A stretch of DNA of 64,000 bases from Saprospiraceae bacterium (GCA_016714785.1 JADKCC010000060.1:84306-148305), one strand, 5' to 3'; numbered from the stretch's first letter, positions 45,830 to 56,992 are shown. Translations and numbers: made by a program. Notes: generated from the letters alone by a model not told the origin.

Positions 45830-46935
45830 GACGATTGGATCAATTGGAAGATAGATTGCGCAGCACGTTCAGAAGCTCCATCAGAACCTAATTTTATTAT
45901 AAGTTTCGAATAGTCATCTATCATTTGAGCACTATTATTGTCGAGTAATTCTAATTCATTTTTTATATTTTCTTCATTGAGATTTTCTTGGATCAGTTCC
46001 TTTACAATTTCCTTATCGGCAATGAGATTGACCAATGAAATATATTTGACATCTACCAATTTTTTAGCTATCATGTAAGAAAATTTACTGCCTTTGTAAC
46101 AGACTATTTGGGGCACTTTAAAAAGTGCTGTTTCCAAGGTTGCAGTACCACTTCCCACCAAAGCAAATTTTGCAATAGATAGGATATCATACGTTTCATT
46201 TCTAACTAGAGTGACCTTTTTTTGCATATTCTCCTTTGCCAAGATCTCTTCATACATTGCATCCGAAATAGAAGGTGCACCAGCAATAACTATAGCCTCT
46301 GCGCGATGTACTACAGCGCGAAGCATTTCAGGAAGAATGAGATTGATTTCTTGTTTTCTACTACCCGGTAATAAGGCAATAACGTCTTTATCGATGTGAT
46401 ACCTTGACTTAAAGGTAGGATCAGGAGTAAATTGTGCTATGGCATCTAATAATGGATGTCCTGTATAGCTCGCTTCATACCCATATTTCGCAAAAAAAGC
46501 TTTTTCAAATGGAAGAATAACCAATAATTTATCGGTATATTTCCCGAGGTCGTGTACTCTGCTTTTGTGCCAAGCCCATACTTGTGGTGTGATGTAATAA
46601 ACTACTTTAAATCCTTGATTCTTTGCCCATTTGGCTATCCGTAAATTAAAACCTGGGTAGTCGATCAAAACAATGACATCAGGTTGAAAAAATTTAATGT
46701 CATCTTTGCATTGTTTAATAAAATTTAATATGGTCTTTAGATTTTTAATGACTTCCCAAAAACCCATAAAGGCAGTATTTCTATAATGCTGCACTAGGCT
46801 ACCTCCAACAGATTGCATCTTTTCTCCACCCCAAAATCTAAATTCAAAATCTTTATCCGCAGCTTGCAAACGTCTCATGAGATTGGCGCCGTGTAAGTCA
46901 CCAGATGCTTCTCCAGCAATAAGGTAATACTTCAT
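45826..46935 (-). CDS. lpxB: Lipid-A-disaccharide synthase
   Basis: 369-residue inner-membrane-associated glycosyltransferase that joins lipid X and UDP-2,3-diacylglucosamine. The signature AGEASGDLHGANLM lies at residues 7-20. VIDYPGFN-like (VLIDYPGFNLRIAK), YYITPQVWAW, GHPLLD and LLPGSRKQEI follow. A C-terminal GSGTATLETAL motif completes the fold. It overlaps the small membrane gene upstream (4 bp) and pnuC downstream (4 bp). Confidence 0.96.
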   Translation of the reverse strand: MKYYLIAGEASGDLHGANLMRRLQAADKDFEFRFWGGEKMQSVGGSLVQHYRNTAFMGFWEVIKNLKTILNFIKQCKDDIKFFQPDVIVLIDYPGFNLRIAKWAKNQGFKVVYYITPQVWAWHKSRVHDLGKYTDKLLVILPFEKAFFAKYGYEASYTGHPLLDAIAQFTPDPTFKSRYHIDKDVIALLPGSRKQEINLILPEMLRAVVHRAEAIVIAGAPSISDAMYEEILAKENMQKKVTLVRNETYDILSIAKFALVGSGTATLETALFKVPQIVCYKGSKFSYMIAKKLVDVKYISLVNLIADKEIVKELIQENLNEENIKNELELLDNNSAQMIDDYSKLIIKLGSDGASERAAQSIFQLIQSS

Positions 46936-47243
46936 GATTTAAACAAAAGTTCGCTATAAAAACGATATACCCAAGCAGCTACATAAACGAGCGTCGGAAA
47001 AATTATACCTCTCATGGTTTGATCCCATTTTCTATTTTTAGCTATATTAAAAGGTATTAAATTGGAACAGATGCCTAAAAGTGCCAGTGTTCTAAATCTT
47101 CTTTGGGAAGTGGACTCTGTAACTACTTCCATCAAGCCAAAATTTGTTAAGGTATTGAATATAAACTCTACGAGCAAAAAACCCAATATTGGTACTATAC
47201 ATCCTAATACCAAACCGGTTATTATGGAATTTCGTTCTAACAT
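46932..47243 (-). CDS. Small membrane protein between surE and lpxB
   Basis: 103 residues with three likely membrane helices (residues 8-30, 50-64, 80-98). No motif I recognise. It is translationally coupled to lpxB (4-bp overlap) and starts 1 bp after the surE stop. Envelope function by association is only an inference. Confidence 0.75.
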   Translation of the reverse strand: MLERNSIITGLVLGCIVPILGFLLVEFIFNTLTNFGLMEVVTESTSQRRFRTLALLGICSNLIPFNIAKNRKWDQTMRGIIFPTLVYVAAWVYRFYSELLFKS

Positions 47244-47244
47244 A

Positions 47245-48009
47245 TTAAATATTTTCTAAATGTTTAAAATTATCAATTTCAGAATAGTATGTCAAGTCAT
47301 GTCCTGATGGTACGATCGAAACATAATTATTTTTTAATGCCCAAATATCATTATTTTTATCACCTTCATCTTCGAAAGAAACAAATTTTCCTGTGAGCCA
47401 ATAATACTTCTCCCCTCGCGGATCATGTCCTTCTTGAAAATCTTCCACCCAAGTTCCATTACCTTGTCTGCACACCTTCATACCCTTTATTTCTTCTAAA
47501 GGGCACGCTGGAATATTGACATTGAGAAGCTTACAGTCGCCCATCGGTTGTTCTAGCACTGATCGAATGATTTTTTCAGCATAATATTTGGCGCTGGTAA
47601 AATCGGCTTCAAAACTAAAATCCAATAATGAAAAACCAATAGAATCAATTTTCTCAATGCTTGCCTCCATCGCTGCAGACATAGTGCCACTATATAAGAT
47701 GTTCAAAGCAGAATTAGCCCCATGATTGATTCCTGAAATACACAAATCTATCTTTTGACCTTTGAGCAGTACATTTTTGGCTAATTTGACACAATCTACA
47801 GGAGTCCCTGTACATTCATACGCATCCACTTCATCAAACACCTTCACTTTCCTTAATTTGAGCGGCTGATTGAGTGTAATAGCGTGACCTTGACCAGATT
47901 GTGGTGAGTCAGGAGCCACCACCAATACTTCTCCAAACTTTCTAGCTACTTCTACCAAAGCACGAATACCAGGGGCCACTATACCATCATCATTGGTGAT
48001 AAGAATCAT
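47245..48009 (-). CDS. surE: 5'/3'-nucleotidase SurE
   Basis: 254-residue metal-dependent nucleotidase. The N-terminal ITNDDGIVAPGI carries the two metal-binding Asp residues (about 5-6), and SGINHGANSALNILYSGT is the second signature. NVNIPACPLEEIKG is also typical. SurE removes phosphate from damaged or excess nucleotides. It is first in the overlapping unit surE-hyp-lpxB-pnuC. Confidence 0.95.
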   Translation of the reverse strand: MILITNDDGIVAPGIRALVEVARKFGEVLVVAPDSPQSGQGHAITLNQPLKLRKVKVFDEVDAYECTGTPVDCVKLAKNVLLKGQKIDLCISGINHGANSALNILYSGTMSAAMEASIEKIDSIGFSLLDFSFEADFTSAKYYAEKIIRSVLEQPMGDCKLLNVNIPACPLEEIKGMKVCRQGNGTWVEDFQEGHDPRGEKYYWLTGKFVSFEDEGDKNNDIWALKNNYVSIVPSGHDLTYYSEIDNFKHLENI

Positions 48010-48209
48010 AGGTTTTGTATTTTATAAAGGTGCAAATTAACAACAATCATATTAAAAAGCGGTGTATCTTGGTTCAAAATATCAAAATATTAAAATAAAG
48101 TCAACAAAAATACTACATCTCTTACATACAATCCAAAAATCAAAAAACCAAAATTAACACTAAAGGTCATGGATGTAAAAAAGCTAAAACATGATTCTGC
48201 TCATTTTTA

Positions 48210-48239
48210 TTTGTAAAAGTTATTTAATGGTTATATTTG
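48210..48239 (+). promoter_or_regulatory. Bacteroidota-type promoter of pckG
   Basis: TTTG at 48210-48213 and TATATTTG at 48232-48239 are separated by 18 bp, followed by a leader of about 25 nt to the ATG at 48267. Confidence 0.75.
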
Positions 48240-48266
48240 TGTCCTAAACCAAATATATATATAAAT

Positions 48267-50118
48267 ATGAACAAATCAGTTTTTGTAGATCAGGGACTAG
48301 CTGCCAACAAAACAGATCTTAACACATGGGTCGGTGATATGGCGACTTTTTTTGAAGCAGACAAGGTGTATTGGTGTAACGGTTCAGATGATGAATACAA
48401 TAGAATTTGTCAGTTATTGGTAGATAAAGGAACATTCATCAAATTAAATCAGGAAAAAAGACCTAACAGTTACGCTTGCTTTAGTGACCCGAGCGATGTA
48501 GCTAGAGTAGAAGACCGTACTTTTATCTGTAGTCGTACCAAAGAAGATGCTGGCCCAACCAACAATTGGATGGAACCAAGCCAAATGAAAGATAAACTCA
48601 ATGGGCTCATGAAGGGATGTATGAAAGGCCGTACTATGTACGTCATTCCATTCTGTATGGGACCAATTGGATCTCCTTATGCAAAATATGGCGTACAACT
48701 CACTGATTCAGAATACGTAGTAGTCAATATGAAAATCATGACTCGCATGGGTAATGCTACGCTTTCATACATACAAGAACACGGATTTGTAAAATGCATC
48801 CATACTTCAGGAGCGCCATTGGCACCGGGTCAAAAAGATGTATTATGGCCTTGTAACCAAGAAAAATATATCACACATTTTCCAGAAGAGAGACTCATAG
48901 TATCCTATGGTAGTGGATATGGTGGCAATGCATTATTAGGTAAAAAGTGCTTTGCACTTCGTATCGCATCGGTCATTGCCAATGAAGAGAATTGGTTGGC
49001 TGAACACATGCTCATCATGGGTGTAGAATCTCCCGAAAAGAAAAAAACCTATCTTGCAGCATCATTTCCAAGCGCTTGTGGTAAAACAAACTTTGCCATG
49101 TTAATACCGCCAAAATCTTTAGATGGTTGGAAAATATCAACAGTAGGAGACGATATAGCTTGGATACATAGAGATAAGACAGGTCAGTTGATAGCAATCA
49201 ATCCAGAAAGTGGTTATTTCGGGGTAGCTCCAGGTACTAATTACGATACCAATCCTAACGCCATGGAGACCATCAAAGGCAACACTATCTTTACAAATGT
49301 CGCTATCACTGCTGACGGAGATGTCTGGTGGGAAGGTATGACCAAAGAAGTACCCGATGGCTTGACCGATTGGCATGGCGAACCTTATGATAAGAACTCT
49401 GGTAAACCCGCTGCACATGCCAACAGCCGATTCACAGCTCCGGCTTATGCAAACCCTGCGGTAGATGAAAACTGGGACAATCCCAGATGGCGTGCCACTC
49501 AAAGCATTCATATTCGGTGGAAGACGTGCCACAGGTATTCCATTAGTATATCAATCATTCAATTGGAATTTTGGAGTTTACACAGCTGCTACTATGGGTA
49601 GTGAGACAACAGCTGCAGCATTTGGTGCACAAGGTGTGGTAAGAAGAGACCCATTCGCAATGTTACCTTTTATGGGATACAATATAGGTGACTATATCAA
49701 CCATTGGCTCCAATTCGGACGTAATCTGCCCGATGCCCCAAGAATATTTAATGTCAACTGGTTTAGAAAAGATGAAAATGGTAAATTTTTATGGCCTGGT
49801 TTTGGGGAAAATATGCGCGTACTCAAATGGATTGTTGGCAGAATCAATGGTAAAGCATCTGGCGTAGAGAGCCCTATTGGTTGGGTACCTAGATACAAAG
49901 ACATAGACTGGGAAGGTCTTCCATTCACTCAAGAGCAATTTGAAAAAATAATGACCATAGATAGAGAAGTTTGGAAAAAAGAATTACTATCTCATGAAGA
50001 GTTGTTTTCAAGTTTCTATAACAAATTGCCAAAGGAATTTTTCTTTATCAGAGAATTATTGCTTTCTTCACTTTGGAGATCTCCAGAACAATGGGGCCAA
50101 CAACCTGAAGAGTTTTAA
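48267..50118 (+). pseudogene. pckG: GTP-dependent phosphoenolpyruvate carboxykinase, single-base frameshift
   Basis: PEPCK(GTP) makes phosphoenolpyruvate from oxaloacetate. Residues 1 to about 406 read in one frame, with the kinase P-loop and catalytic Cys in FPSACGKTNF. The frame then breaks at CCC (49482-49484). With one C removed it reads NPDGVPLKAFIFGGRRA and continues to a normal C-terminus (MLPFMGYNIGDYINHW, ending EEF). The repaired protein would be about 617 residues, the normal length. The frame opens slightly earlier at 48237, but MNKSVFVDQ is the likely start. It may be a sequencing error or genuine loss of function. Confidence 0.9.
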
Positions 50119-50149
50119 TTATTCTTTATCTGTAAATAGTAAAACCCCA

Positions 50150-50188
50150 AAGAATGGAGTGAGTTTATATCACTCCATTCTTTTTTTT
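50150..50188 (+). terminator. Intrinsic terminator after pckG
   Basis: Perfect 13-bp arms AAGAATGGAGTGA and TCACTCCATTCTT with a 7-nt loop are followed by a run of T, 31 bp after the pckG stop. Confidence 0.88.
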
Positions 50189-50353
50189 GGTTGCTATGCC
50201 ATCAAAGCCCTCGAAGTTGCAACAATACTATGTTTGTTGCAAAAGTGTAGTAGGTTTACATCTATTTTTTATAACAAAGCACTTGCTTAATCCTAACTTA
50301 TCTCAACTTATTCTTACATTTGCCTTACATTTATAAAAAAAATAATTGTGATG

Positions 50354-51088
50354 CTATTTATTCTTTATCAATAAGTTTACCTTTTCTAAACAATTTAAAG
50401 CATCTATAGCTTTAGGTTCATTAGGCATTGCTATTTCAGGATACTTTTCTCTAATTTTTTTAAGTTGATTTTTAGAAATAAATTGAAGAAGACAACTTTC
50501 ATTTCGTGATAATTGAAAGTTTCGATATTCTTTTTCCAATAATTTACAATACAATATAGGCACAGACTCGCTTTCACTTACATACCATAAAAATTTATCA
50601 TCACTGTGTTCATTAATTTTTGAATTTATGTACCCTTCCAACCCTAAACCATTTGACATAGCTCCTTTTAAACACTTATAAGGCATTCTGTCGTCATATA
50701 TCAAGGCACAATATTCACCAACAATCTCCAATTTGATATACATACCAATTGTTGATGACACATCCATATCATTTATATACCCCATGTTAACATAAACTCC
50801 ATTATTATATTTTATTGCCCAAATAAACTTTGAATCCTTCACTTTCTTTCCTGTTTTCTTATCAATTATTTTATTGGCATAAAAGTAATTTTCAGTTACA
50901 TCATCAGTTAAAGCAATAGCATTTACATCCATCGGTCTATTATAATATAAATCTTGTGATGTAAGATATAGCGATACTTCAAGTGTATCTTTAGGTTTTG
51001 CTGATGCATAGGTATCAAACGGCATTAGCAATAAAACAAAAAATAATACTTTTAAAAAAAAATTAAATATACTCATAATAAATTGCAC
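50354..51088 (-). CDS. Hypothetical secreted protein
   Basis: 244 residues with a signal peptide (hydrophobic FLKVLFFVLLLMPF, cleavage near YASA). The mature part of about 215 residues has no membrane helix and no motif I recognise. Two or three Cys (CALIY, CLKGA, SCLLQF) could form disulphides. It is probably periplasmic. It stands alone on the minus strand, convergent with pckG. Confidence 0.6.
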   Translation of the reverse strand: MQFIMSIFNFFLKVLFFVLLLMPFDTYASAKPKDTLEVSLYLTSQDLYYNRPMDVNAIALTDDVTENYFYANKIIDKKTGKKVKDSKFIWAIKYNNGVYVNMGYINDMDVSSTIGMYIKLEIVGEYCALIYDDRMPYKCLKGAMSNGLGLEGYINSKINEHSDDKFLWYVSESESVPILYCKLLEKEYRNFQLSRNESCLLQFISKNQLKKIREKYPEIAMPNEPKAIDALNCLEKVNLLIKNK

Positions 51089-51777
51089 AATTTTAATACA
51101 TTATTTCTGGAAATATCATTATCAAAATAACTAACAAAATACTTATTTTTATTGTTTTATCCTCCACAGCTAAAGCTGCTTTCAATGTGATTTTTCGGTA
51201 CTTTAATATACTTTAATATGCATCCACTCCTAAAATTCCGAAAATCAATAAACAGTCCTGTCAGGACTGTTTATGAATTACCGCAGGTAAATCCATTGGG
51301 TTGAAGATCAATAACTTAATAATTAAACACTTCTTGGGTTTCGAATTTATATCTATTAATTACCCCTAGGTTACACCGAAGGTTAACCATATTTCAACCC
51401 CTCGGCATAATCAATATACTTTTCGGAGTGTACTCCATATTAATAATTCGTTCCGATATAAAGTAAATATTTGATGTGAAGAGTACTAAAAAAATGATAA
51501 ATACAACACCAAATATTGCCCCATATAGTCCACCATAATGAGGCGCACACTTTCATGTCAATCCCGATAAACTATTTGTTTTCTGTTTTACTATGTGCTT
51601 CTATTAGGATATTTTGGTTTGAAATATTTCATTATTATTCTTAATGTTATTCTTATTCCTCCTGCATTTAACCCAAAAACTAAGCAATTAAAACAGTTTT
51701 AAACATAACACATGGAATATCAAAACGCTAAACAACTTTTTATTCTAATTTTTATTCCTAAACCTTAAATATAGGTG
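51089..51777. other. Intergenic region with palindromes, no gene seen
   Basis: About 690 bp of AT-rich DNA. The perfect inverted repeat AAACAGTCCTG-T-CAGGACTGTTT lies at 51250-51272. Around 51370-51420 GGTTACACC, AGGTTAACC and TTTCAACCCC words look like decayed palindromic repeats. No ORF is supported. Confidence 0.55.
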
Positions 51778-51785
51778 TACATTTG
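51778..51785 (+). promoter_or_regulatory. Promoter -7 box before the TatD-like gene
   Basis: TACATTTG matches TAnnTTTG. It overlaps the most upstream possible start codon of the next gene (TTG at 51783), which argues for a start further in. Confidence 0.45.
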
Positions 51786-52487
51786 CAATCAAAAGCGTTT
51801 TACAGTTTGCCAAATCAACATATTTACATTGACTTTCACACCCACTCTATGTGGAATGGTGATGATACCATAGAAGTAGTATCTGTGCATGGTCATCAAC
51901 AAAAACAATGTCATTACTATACTCTTGGCTTTCATCCTTGGTGGACATTAGCTCCTTTAGAGCCTACAGAGCTTTCGCTACTCTTGAATAAATATCAACA
52001 TGATGAGCGGTGTATCGGTCTAGGAGAGTTTGGATTAGATAATCTCAAAGGGCCAGCTCTAGACATTCAAGAAAAAATACTCATTCAACAGCTGAATATA
52101 GCAAATCAAGTAGCCGCACCAGTTGTCATACACTGCGTAAGGGCCTTTGACAGACTATTGAGATTGCGCAAAAGCCAAGGAAACTCAGTATGGGCCATCC
52201 ATGGCTTTGTCAGAAACAAAATATTAGCCAGCCAAGTCTTAGATGCAGGCATGTATATTTCGGTCGCACCAGCTGATAAAATGACACCAGTATTTATAGA
52301 AATGTTAAAATATGTGCCTTTAGACAAAGTATTTTTGGAAACAGATAGTGACTTTAGTATGAATATTAAAGACAGATATGCTATTTTTGCCTCTTTAAAA
52401 AATCTCAAAGTAGAAGCACTACAAGAGATAATATTTCAAAATTTCTCCACATTTTACAAAAATAAATGGAAATACCACCTTGGTTAG
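51783..52487 (+). CDS. TatD-family metal-dependent hydrolase
   Basis: Up to 234 residues of amidohydrolase fold. Metal motifs are DFHTHS near the N-terminus, GLGEFGLD at about residue 78, VIHCVRAFDRLL at about 117 and FLETDS at about 190. TatD enzymes are nucleases on DNA or D-aminoacyl-tRNA; this short divergent form is common in Bacteroidota and unassigned. No ATG precedes DFHTHS; the TTG at 51783 lies in a promoter box, so the TTG at 51807 (MPNQHIYIDFHTHS) may be the true start. It overlaps tcdA by 22 bp. Confidence 0.8.
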   Translation: MQSKAFYSLPNQHIYIDFHTHSMWNGDDTIEVVSVHGHQQKQCHYYTLGFHPWWTLAPLEPTELSLLLNKYQHDERCIGLGEFGLDNLKGPALDIQEKILIQQLNIANQVAAPVVIHCVRAFDRLLRLRKSQGNSVWAIHGFVRNKILASQVLDAGMYISVAPADKMTPVFIEMLKYVPLDKVFLETDSDFSMNIKDRYAIFASLKNLKVEALQEIIFQNFSTFYKNKWKYHLG

Positions 52488-53197
52488 AAAGAACAGAATT
52501 ATTGGTAGGTGCTGAATGTTTGACACAACTTGCTGCTGCCAAAGTGCTCTTAGTAGGTCTAGGTGGTGTGGGTAGTTATGCTGGTGAGTTTCTAGTAAGA
52601 GCAGGAATCGGCAACATTACCATCATTGATGGCGATAAAGTAGATCGGACCAATATCAACCGTCAAATGCAGGCACTACATAGCACGATAGGAATGTCAA
52701 AAGCAGAATTGCTTAAGACCCGTTTTATAGATATAAATCCCGCACTGCAAGTGACCTGTTTTGAAAAATTTATGGAACCCGAAGATATGGAAAACCTTAT
52801 CAGAGATAATGAATACGATTTTGTCATAGATTGTATAGACAGTGTCACGCCTAAACTTACTTTACTCAAGCTAGCCCGACGCAGCAAATCCAAAATTATC
52901 AGTTCGATGGGAGCTGGTGGGAAATTAGATCCTTCTAAAATAAGAGTGGGCGACATCTCTACCACCAAGGAATGTAAATTTGCACAAAGTGTACGAAAAA
53001 GACTCAAAAGAGAAGGTGTTAGAAAGGGTATTATCGCCGTTTTTTCGGAAGAAATCCAGCCAAAATCAGCTCTAAGAATGACTGATGGCACCAACTATAA
53101 AAGATCATTTTATGGGACAATTTCTTACATGCCTGCGCTCTTTGGACTCACCATAGCTTCAGAAGTGATCCGAAGATTGGGTGGACTAAAAAAATAA
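52466..53197 (+). CDS. tcdA: tRNA threonylcarbamoyladenosine dehydratase
   Basis: 243-residue E1-like enzyme that closes t6A37 of tRNA to the cyclic form. The nucleotide loop is VGLGGVGSYAGEFLVRAG at residues 30-47. RTNINRQ and the Asp in IIDGD complete the ATP site. ECKFAQSVRKRLKREGVRKG is a TcdA-specific segment. The last 22 bp of the TatD-like gene overlap the start, suggesting translational coupling. The next gene follows 3 bp after the stop. Confidence 0.92.
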   Translation: MEIPPWLERTELLVGAECLTQLAAAKVLLVGLGGVGSYAGEFLVRAGIGNITIIDGDKVDRTNINRQMQALHSTIGMSKAELLKTRFIDINPALQVTCFEKFMEPEDMENLIRDNEYDFVIDCIDSVTPKLTLLKLARRSKSKIISSMGAGGKLDPSKIRVGDISTTKECKFAQSVRKRLKREGVRKGIIAVFSEEIQPKSALRMTDGTNYKRSFYGTISYMPALFGLTIASEVIRRLGGLKK

Positions 53198-53200
53198 AAT

Positions 53201-54745
53201 ATGAGTCAACAGACAGATCAGCTCATACAACTCATACAAACCCTGACCAAAGCCGAAAAAAAAAGCTTTAGAATCTATGCCAATAGAAATAGCAATTCTG
53301 GTGATATGTTATATATGCAATTATTCGATTATATCGACAGTGCTAAAAACTACAGTGAAGCTGCGTTACTAAAAAAAATTCCTCAAATTAAAAAAATACA
53401 ACTCTCCAATATAAAAGCCAATCTTACTAAACAAATATTGGCCAATCTGCGTCTCCTGCACAAAAATGACAATATAGATATGCACATCAGAGAGATGCTG
53501 GACTATACGGAAATATTGCAATCCAAAGGCATGACCAATGCAGCTTTGGACATGTTAGACAAAGCGAGAAAATTGGCTAAAAGTCATCAAAAAGCTTTGC
53601 TCCGATACGAAATACTGGATACTGAGCGTAAAATAGAGACGCAATACATCACCGGTAGTTCTGCCAAAAAAGCAGTAGAAATCAATCAAAATAGTGAAAA
53701 ACTATTAAAAAAAGTGCACCTTCTAGATAAATTGTCCAATCTTTCTCTAATGATATACGGTATGTATCTTAAATGTGGATATGTGCGTAATGAAAGAGAT
53801 TTTGAACAAGTAAGAGACTTCTTTTTCAATAATTTGCCTGACATAAAACTAGATCGCTTAGGACATTATGAAAAAATATATTACTTCCAATCCAACGTAT
53901 GGTACTATCACATCACACAGGATTTTGTAAATTATTACAAATACTCCCAAAAATGGGTGGATATATTCAGAGCAAATCCATATTTGATCAAAGACGACCC
54001 TATCCTCTATTTAAAAGGCCTTCACAATGCATTGAATGCACTTTATATGGCCAACAAAAGAGATAAGTTTCAGCAGTATTTTAGCCTTTATTGCGATCAC
54101 GAAACCACTATCATTGGGGAAAAAATGTCTGTTAGTCATTTGGCTTCCTACTTCCTATTCAAATATGTACATTTATTAAATGGTATTTTTCTTACAGGCA
54201 ACTATCAGCAAGGAGTACAAGATATTACAACATTAACCAAAACCTTAGAAAACAACCTTTACCAATGGGATACCAATAGAGTGATGGTTTTTTATTATAA
54301 GATAGCGTGTGTTTATTTCGGTGATGATGAGTATGACCAAGCACTTACCTATCTTAATAAAATCAATCATAGTCCTATCGGTGGGCTGCGCGAAGACATA
54401 CAATGTTTCGCAAGAATACTTTCATTGATCAGTCACTATGAGCTTGGCAATGAATTTCACCTAAGATACCAAATCAAATCCGTATATCGTTTTCTCATCA
54501 AAATGGAAGAACTACAAGCAGTACAAAAAGAGATACTTAATTTCATACGCCATACACCTGAGATGAATCGCAAAGATATCATGCAGGAATTTATAAAAAT
54601 AAGGGCAAAACTTATCAAATACCAATCCGATCCTTATGAGCGAAGGCCATTTTTGTATCTCGATATTATCGCCTGGTTGGATAGTAAGATTGAAAAAAAG
54701 AGGATACAAGATGTGATCCAGTCTAATATCAGGGGATTGGAATAA
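53201..54745 (+). CDS. Helical-repeat (TPR-like) protein of unknown function
   Basis: 514 residues, soluble, almost entirely helical, rich in Lys, Leu and Tyr. The N-terminal LTKAEKKSFRIYANR motif and TPR-like pairs follow, but I recognise no catalytic motif. It follows tcdA by 3 bp and would be the last gene of the TatD-like/tcdA unit. Similar uncharacterised proteins occur across Bacteroidota next to tcdA (memory, unverified). Confidence 0.7.
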   Translation: MSQQTDQLIQLIQTLTKAEKKSFRIYANRNSNSGDMLYMQLFDYIDSAKNYSEAALLKKIPQIKKIQLSNIKANLTKQILANLRLLHKNDNIDMHIREMLDYTEILQSKGMTNAALDMLDKARKLAKSHQKALLRYEILDTERKIETQYITGSSAKKAVEINQNSEKLLKKVHLLDKLSNLSLMIYGMYLKCGYVRNERDFEQVRDFFFNNLPDIKLDRLGHYEKIYYFQSNVWYYHITQDFVNYYKYSQKWVDIFRANPYLIKDDPILYLKGLHNALNALYMANKRDKFQQYFSLYCDHETTIIGEKMSVSHLASYFLFKYVHLLNGIFLTGNYQQGVQDITTLTKTLENNLYQWDTNRVMVFYYKIACVYFGDDEYDQALTYLNKINHSPIGGLREDIQCFARILSLISHYELGNEFHLRYQIKSVYRFLIKMEELQAVQKEILNFIRHTPEMNRKDIMQEFIKIRAKLIKYQSDPYERRPFLYLDIIAWLDSKIEKKRIQDVIQSNIRGLE

Positions 54746-54879
54746 GGGAATGTAGTTATATTTAAAATTCTATTCATTGTATTTTTAAGACTTTGTGGCA
54801 AAATTATACTGTTTTCACTCTAATTCCTACAATGGTGTAAAGTATTTTATCTTTAATTCGCAAATATGAAGTTTGACAT
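54746..54879. other. Spacer left of the insertion sequence
   Basis: AT-rich, no gene or terminator recognised. Confidence 0.4.
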
Positions 54880-56992
54880 CCTTAACCCACATTGCTCAGA
54901 AAAGCATATAAATTAGTAATTTGAAAAAAGTTATCCACAAAATTAGTGCAATTTAGGGCTATTTTGCGAGAATTTGATGTCTTTAATTTTGTAATTGATT
55001 GATAATCAGATGATGCATTTTTTGGAAAATGATTTGTAGTACACAGGGGAGTTGCAAATGTCGGAGCTATGGTTATACCTTTGCGGGATGTATTTCAAAG
55101 CGAGTGGCAGAACAAATCCGAGTACCAAAAAGTACGACAGTTATTACAGACTAGTCGAGAGTTATCGCAATGAGACCGGTCGCATCTGCCATAGGACTAT
55201 ATTAAATGTGGGCTTTTTGGACGATGAACTTACTCCTGAGCAACTCAATTTGATCGCACGTACATTATCTGATATGTACCAGTGCAAACAATCTATTTTC
55301 CCACAAAATGATCCATTAATTTCTAAATGGGTTGCAGAACTATGGGGCAAGATCGTAGGCGGGAAGCGTTTGGATCTTACCGCTTATGACCCTAATAATA
55401 GAATGGTAAATGCTGATACACTCAACCACAGTAATGTCAGAGAAATGGGAGCTGAGTGGATGTGCTACAATACATGGCAACAGTTAGATCTCGATAAAGT
55501 ATTGATAGACAATGGATTTAATGAACATGAAATACAGTTAGCCCAAACACAAGTGATCAGCCGAGCGGTCAACCCTGCTTCAGAATTGGCCACCACTAGG
55601 TGGATTCATGAAAACTCAGCCGTTATGGAACTTACAGGCTACGATCCTGAGAAAATGAACAAAGATCGACTTTACAAGAGTGCATTAAAACTCAGTAGTG
55701 TGAAAGAAAAATTGGAGCATCATTTATCACAAAAGACCAATGAACTCTTTGACATCCAAGACAAAATCATGCTTTATGACCTTACGAATACCTATTTTGA
55801 AGGCGAAAAGCGCAATAGTGCACTTGCCAAATATGGTCGGAGTAAAGAAAAGCGGTCAGATTGCAAATTAGTAGTCTTAGCTTTGGTCGTCAATATCTTT
55901 GGATTTATAAAACACTCATCAATCCACGAGGGCAACTTCTCAGATAGTAAAGATATAGAAAAGGTCATCGCAAGCCTGGACTATGTTACGGGAATTAACA
56001 AACCCGTGGTCGTACTAGATGCAGGTATTGCTACCAAAGAAAACCTTGCCATTATAAGAGATAAAGGATATCATTACCTATGTGTGAGCCGTACAAAGCT
56101 AAAAAACTATGTGTTTGACCCAAGTCGGTTGGTAGTATATTTAGAAACGAAGTCCAAAAAAGAAGTCGTACTAAAGAAGATACTAAATCCAGAATATACT
56201 GATTATTGCTTAGAAATCACTAGCGAAATGAAGGCGAACAAAGAGCAAGGGATGAAAACCCAGTTTGAAACACGATATGAAGACGAGTTGAATAAAATAA
56301 GGGCATCATTAACTAAAAAAGGTGGTGTAAAATTGGCAGACAAAGTAAATCAACGAATCGGTAGAGCCAAACAAAAATACCCATCCGCACAAGGGAGATA
56401 CGATATCCAATTGAGTTATGATGAAAAGAACAAAACCGTAACTGAACTAGTTTGGACGAGAATAGAAAAAAAGGATAAGGACGCCACGGACAACTTAGGC
56501 AAATACTTCGTCCGCACGAGCATGGACATGAAAGACGAAGTCGTAGTATGGAATGTGTACAATACGATAAGAGAGATAGAAGGCACCTTCCGAACCCTTA
56601 AAACAGACTTGGATTTACGTCCCATATATCATAAAAAAGACGAATCAACGATAGCCCATCTAAATTTGGGACTACTCGCTTATTGGCTAGTCAATACCAT
56701 ACGTCGCCAATTAAAAAGAAGCGGTATAAATAATAGTTGGACAGAAATAGTCAGAATAGGCAATACCCAAAAAGTAATCACAACCACAGGATATAATAAA
56801 GCGGGAAAAGAAATCGTAGTACGAAAGTGTTCAGAACCAGAAACAAAACTAAAAGCATTACAATTAGCCTTAAAGATGAAACACAGACCATTCACAAAAC
56901 TAAAATCTGTAGTACACAAACCGAAACTCAAAATCCCGAAAGATCAACAATCAGGGAGCTTCCGCCATCTTAATAAGCAATGTGGGTTAAAG
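54880..56992 (+). mobile_element. Insertion sequence of IS1634 type, about 2.1 kb
   Basis: The terminal inverted repeats are CCTTAACCCACATTGCT at 54880-54896 and its complement at 56976-56992, with one mismatch in 17. It encloses one transposase gene and a left leader of about 170 bp. I see no convincing target duplication in the flanks (TGACAT left, TAGAAG right). The exact ends are therefore provisional. Confidence 0.85.

Noticed and set aside
48237..48266. Upstream start of pckG
   Set aside because: It lies inside the promoter -7 box region, and MNKSVFVDQ has the expected start position.
54880..56992. The IS1634-type transposase as driver of the MITE-like elements
   Set aside because: Its ends (TTAACCCACATTGCT) do not resemble GGGGCTGCTGA, so cross-mobilisation is not supported.
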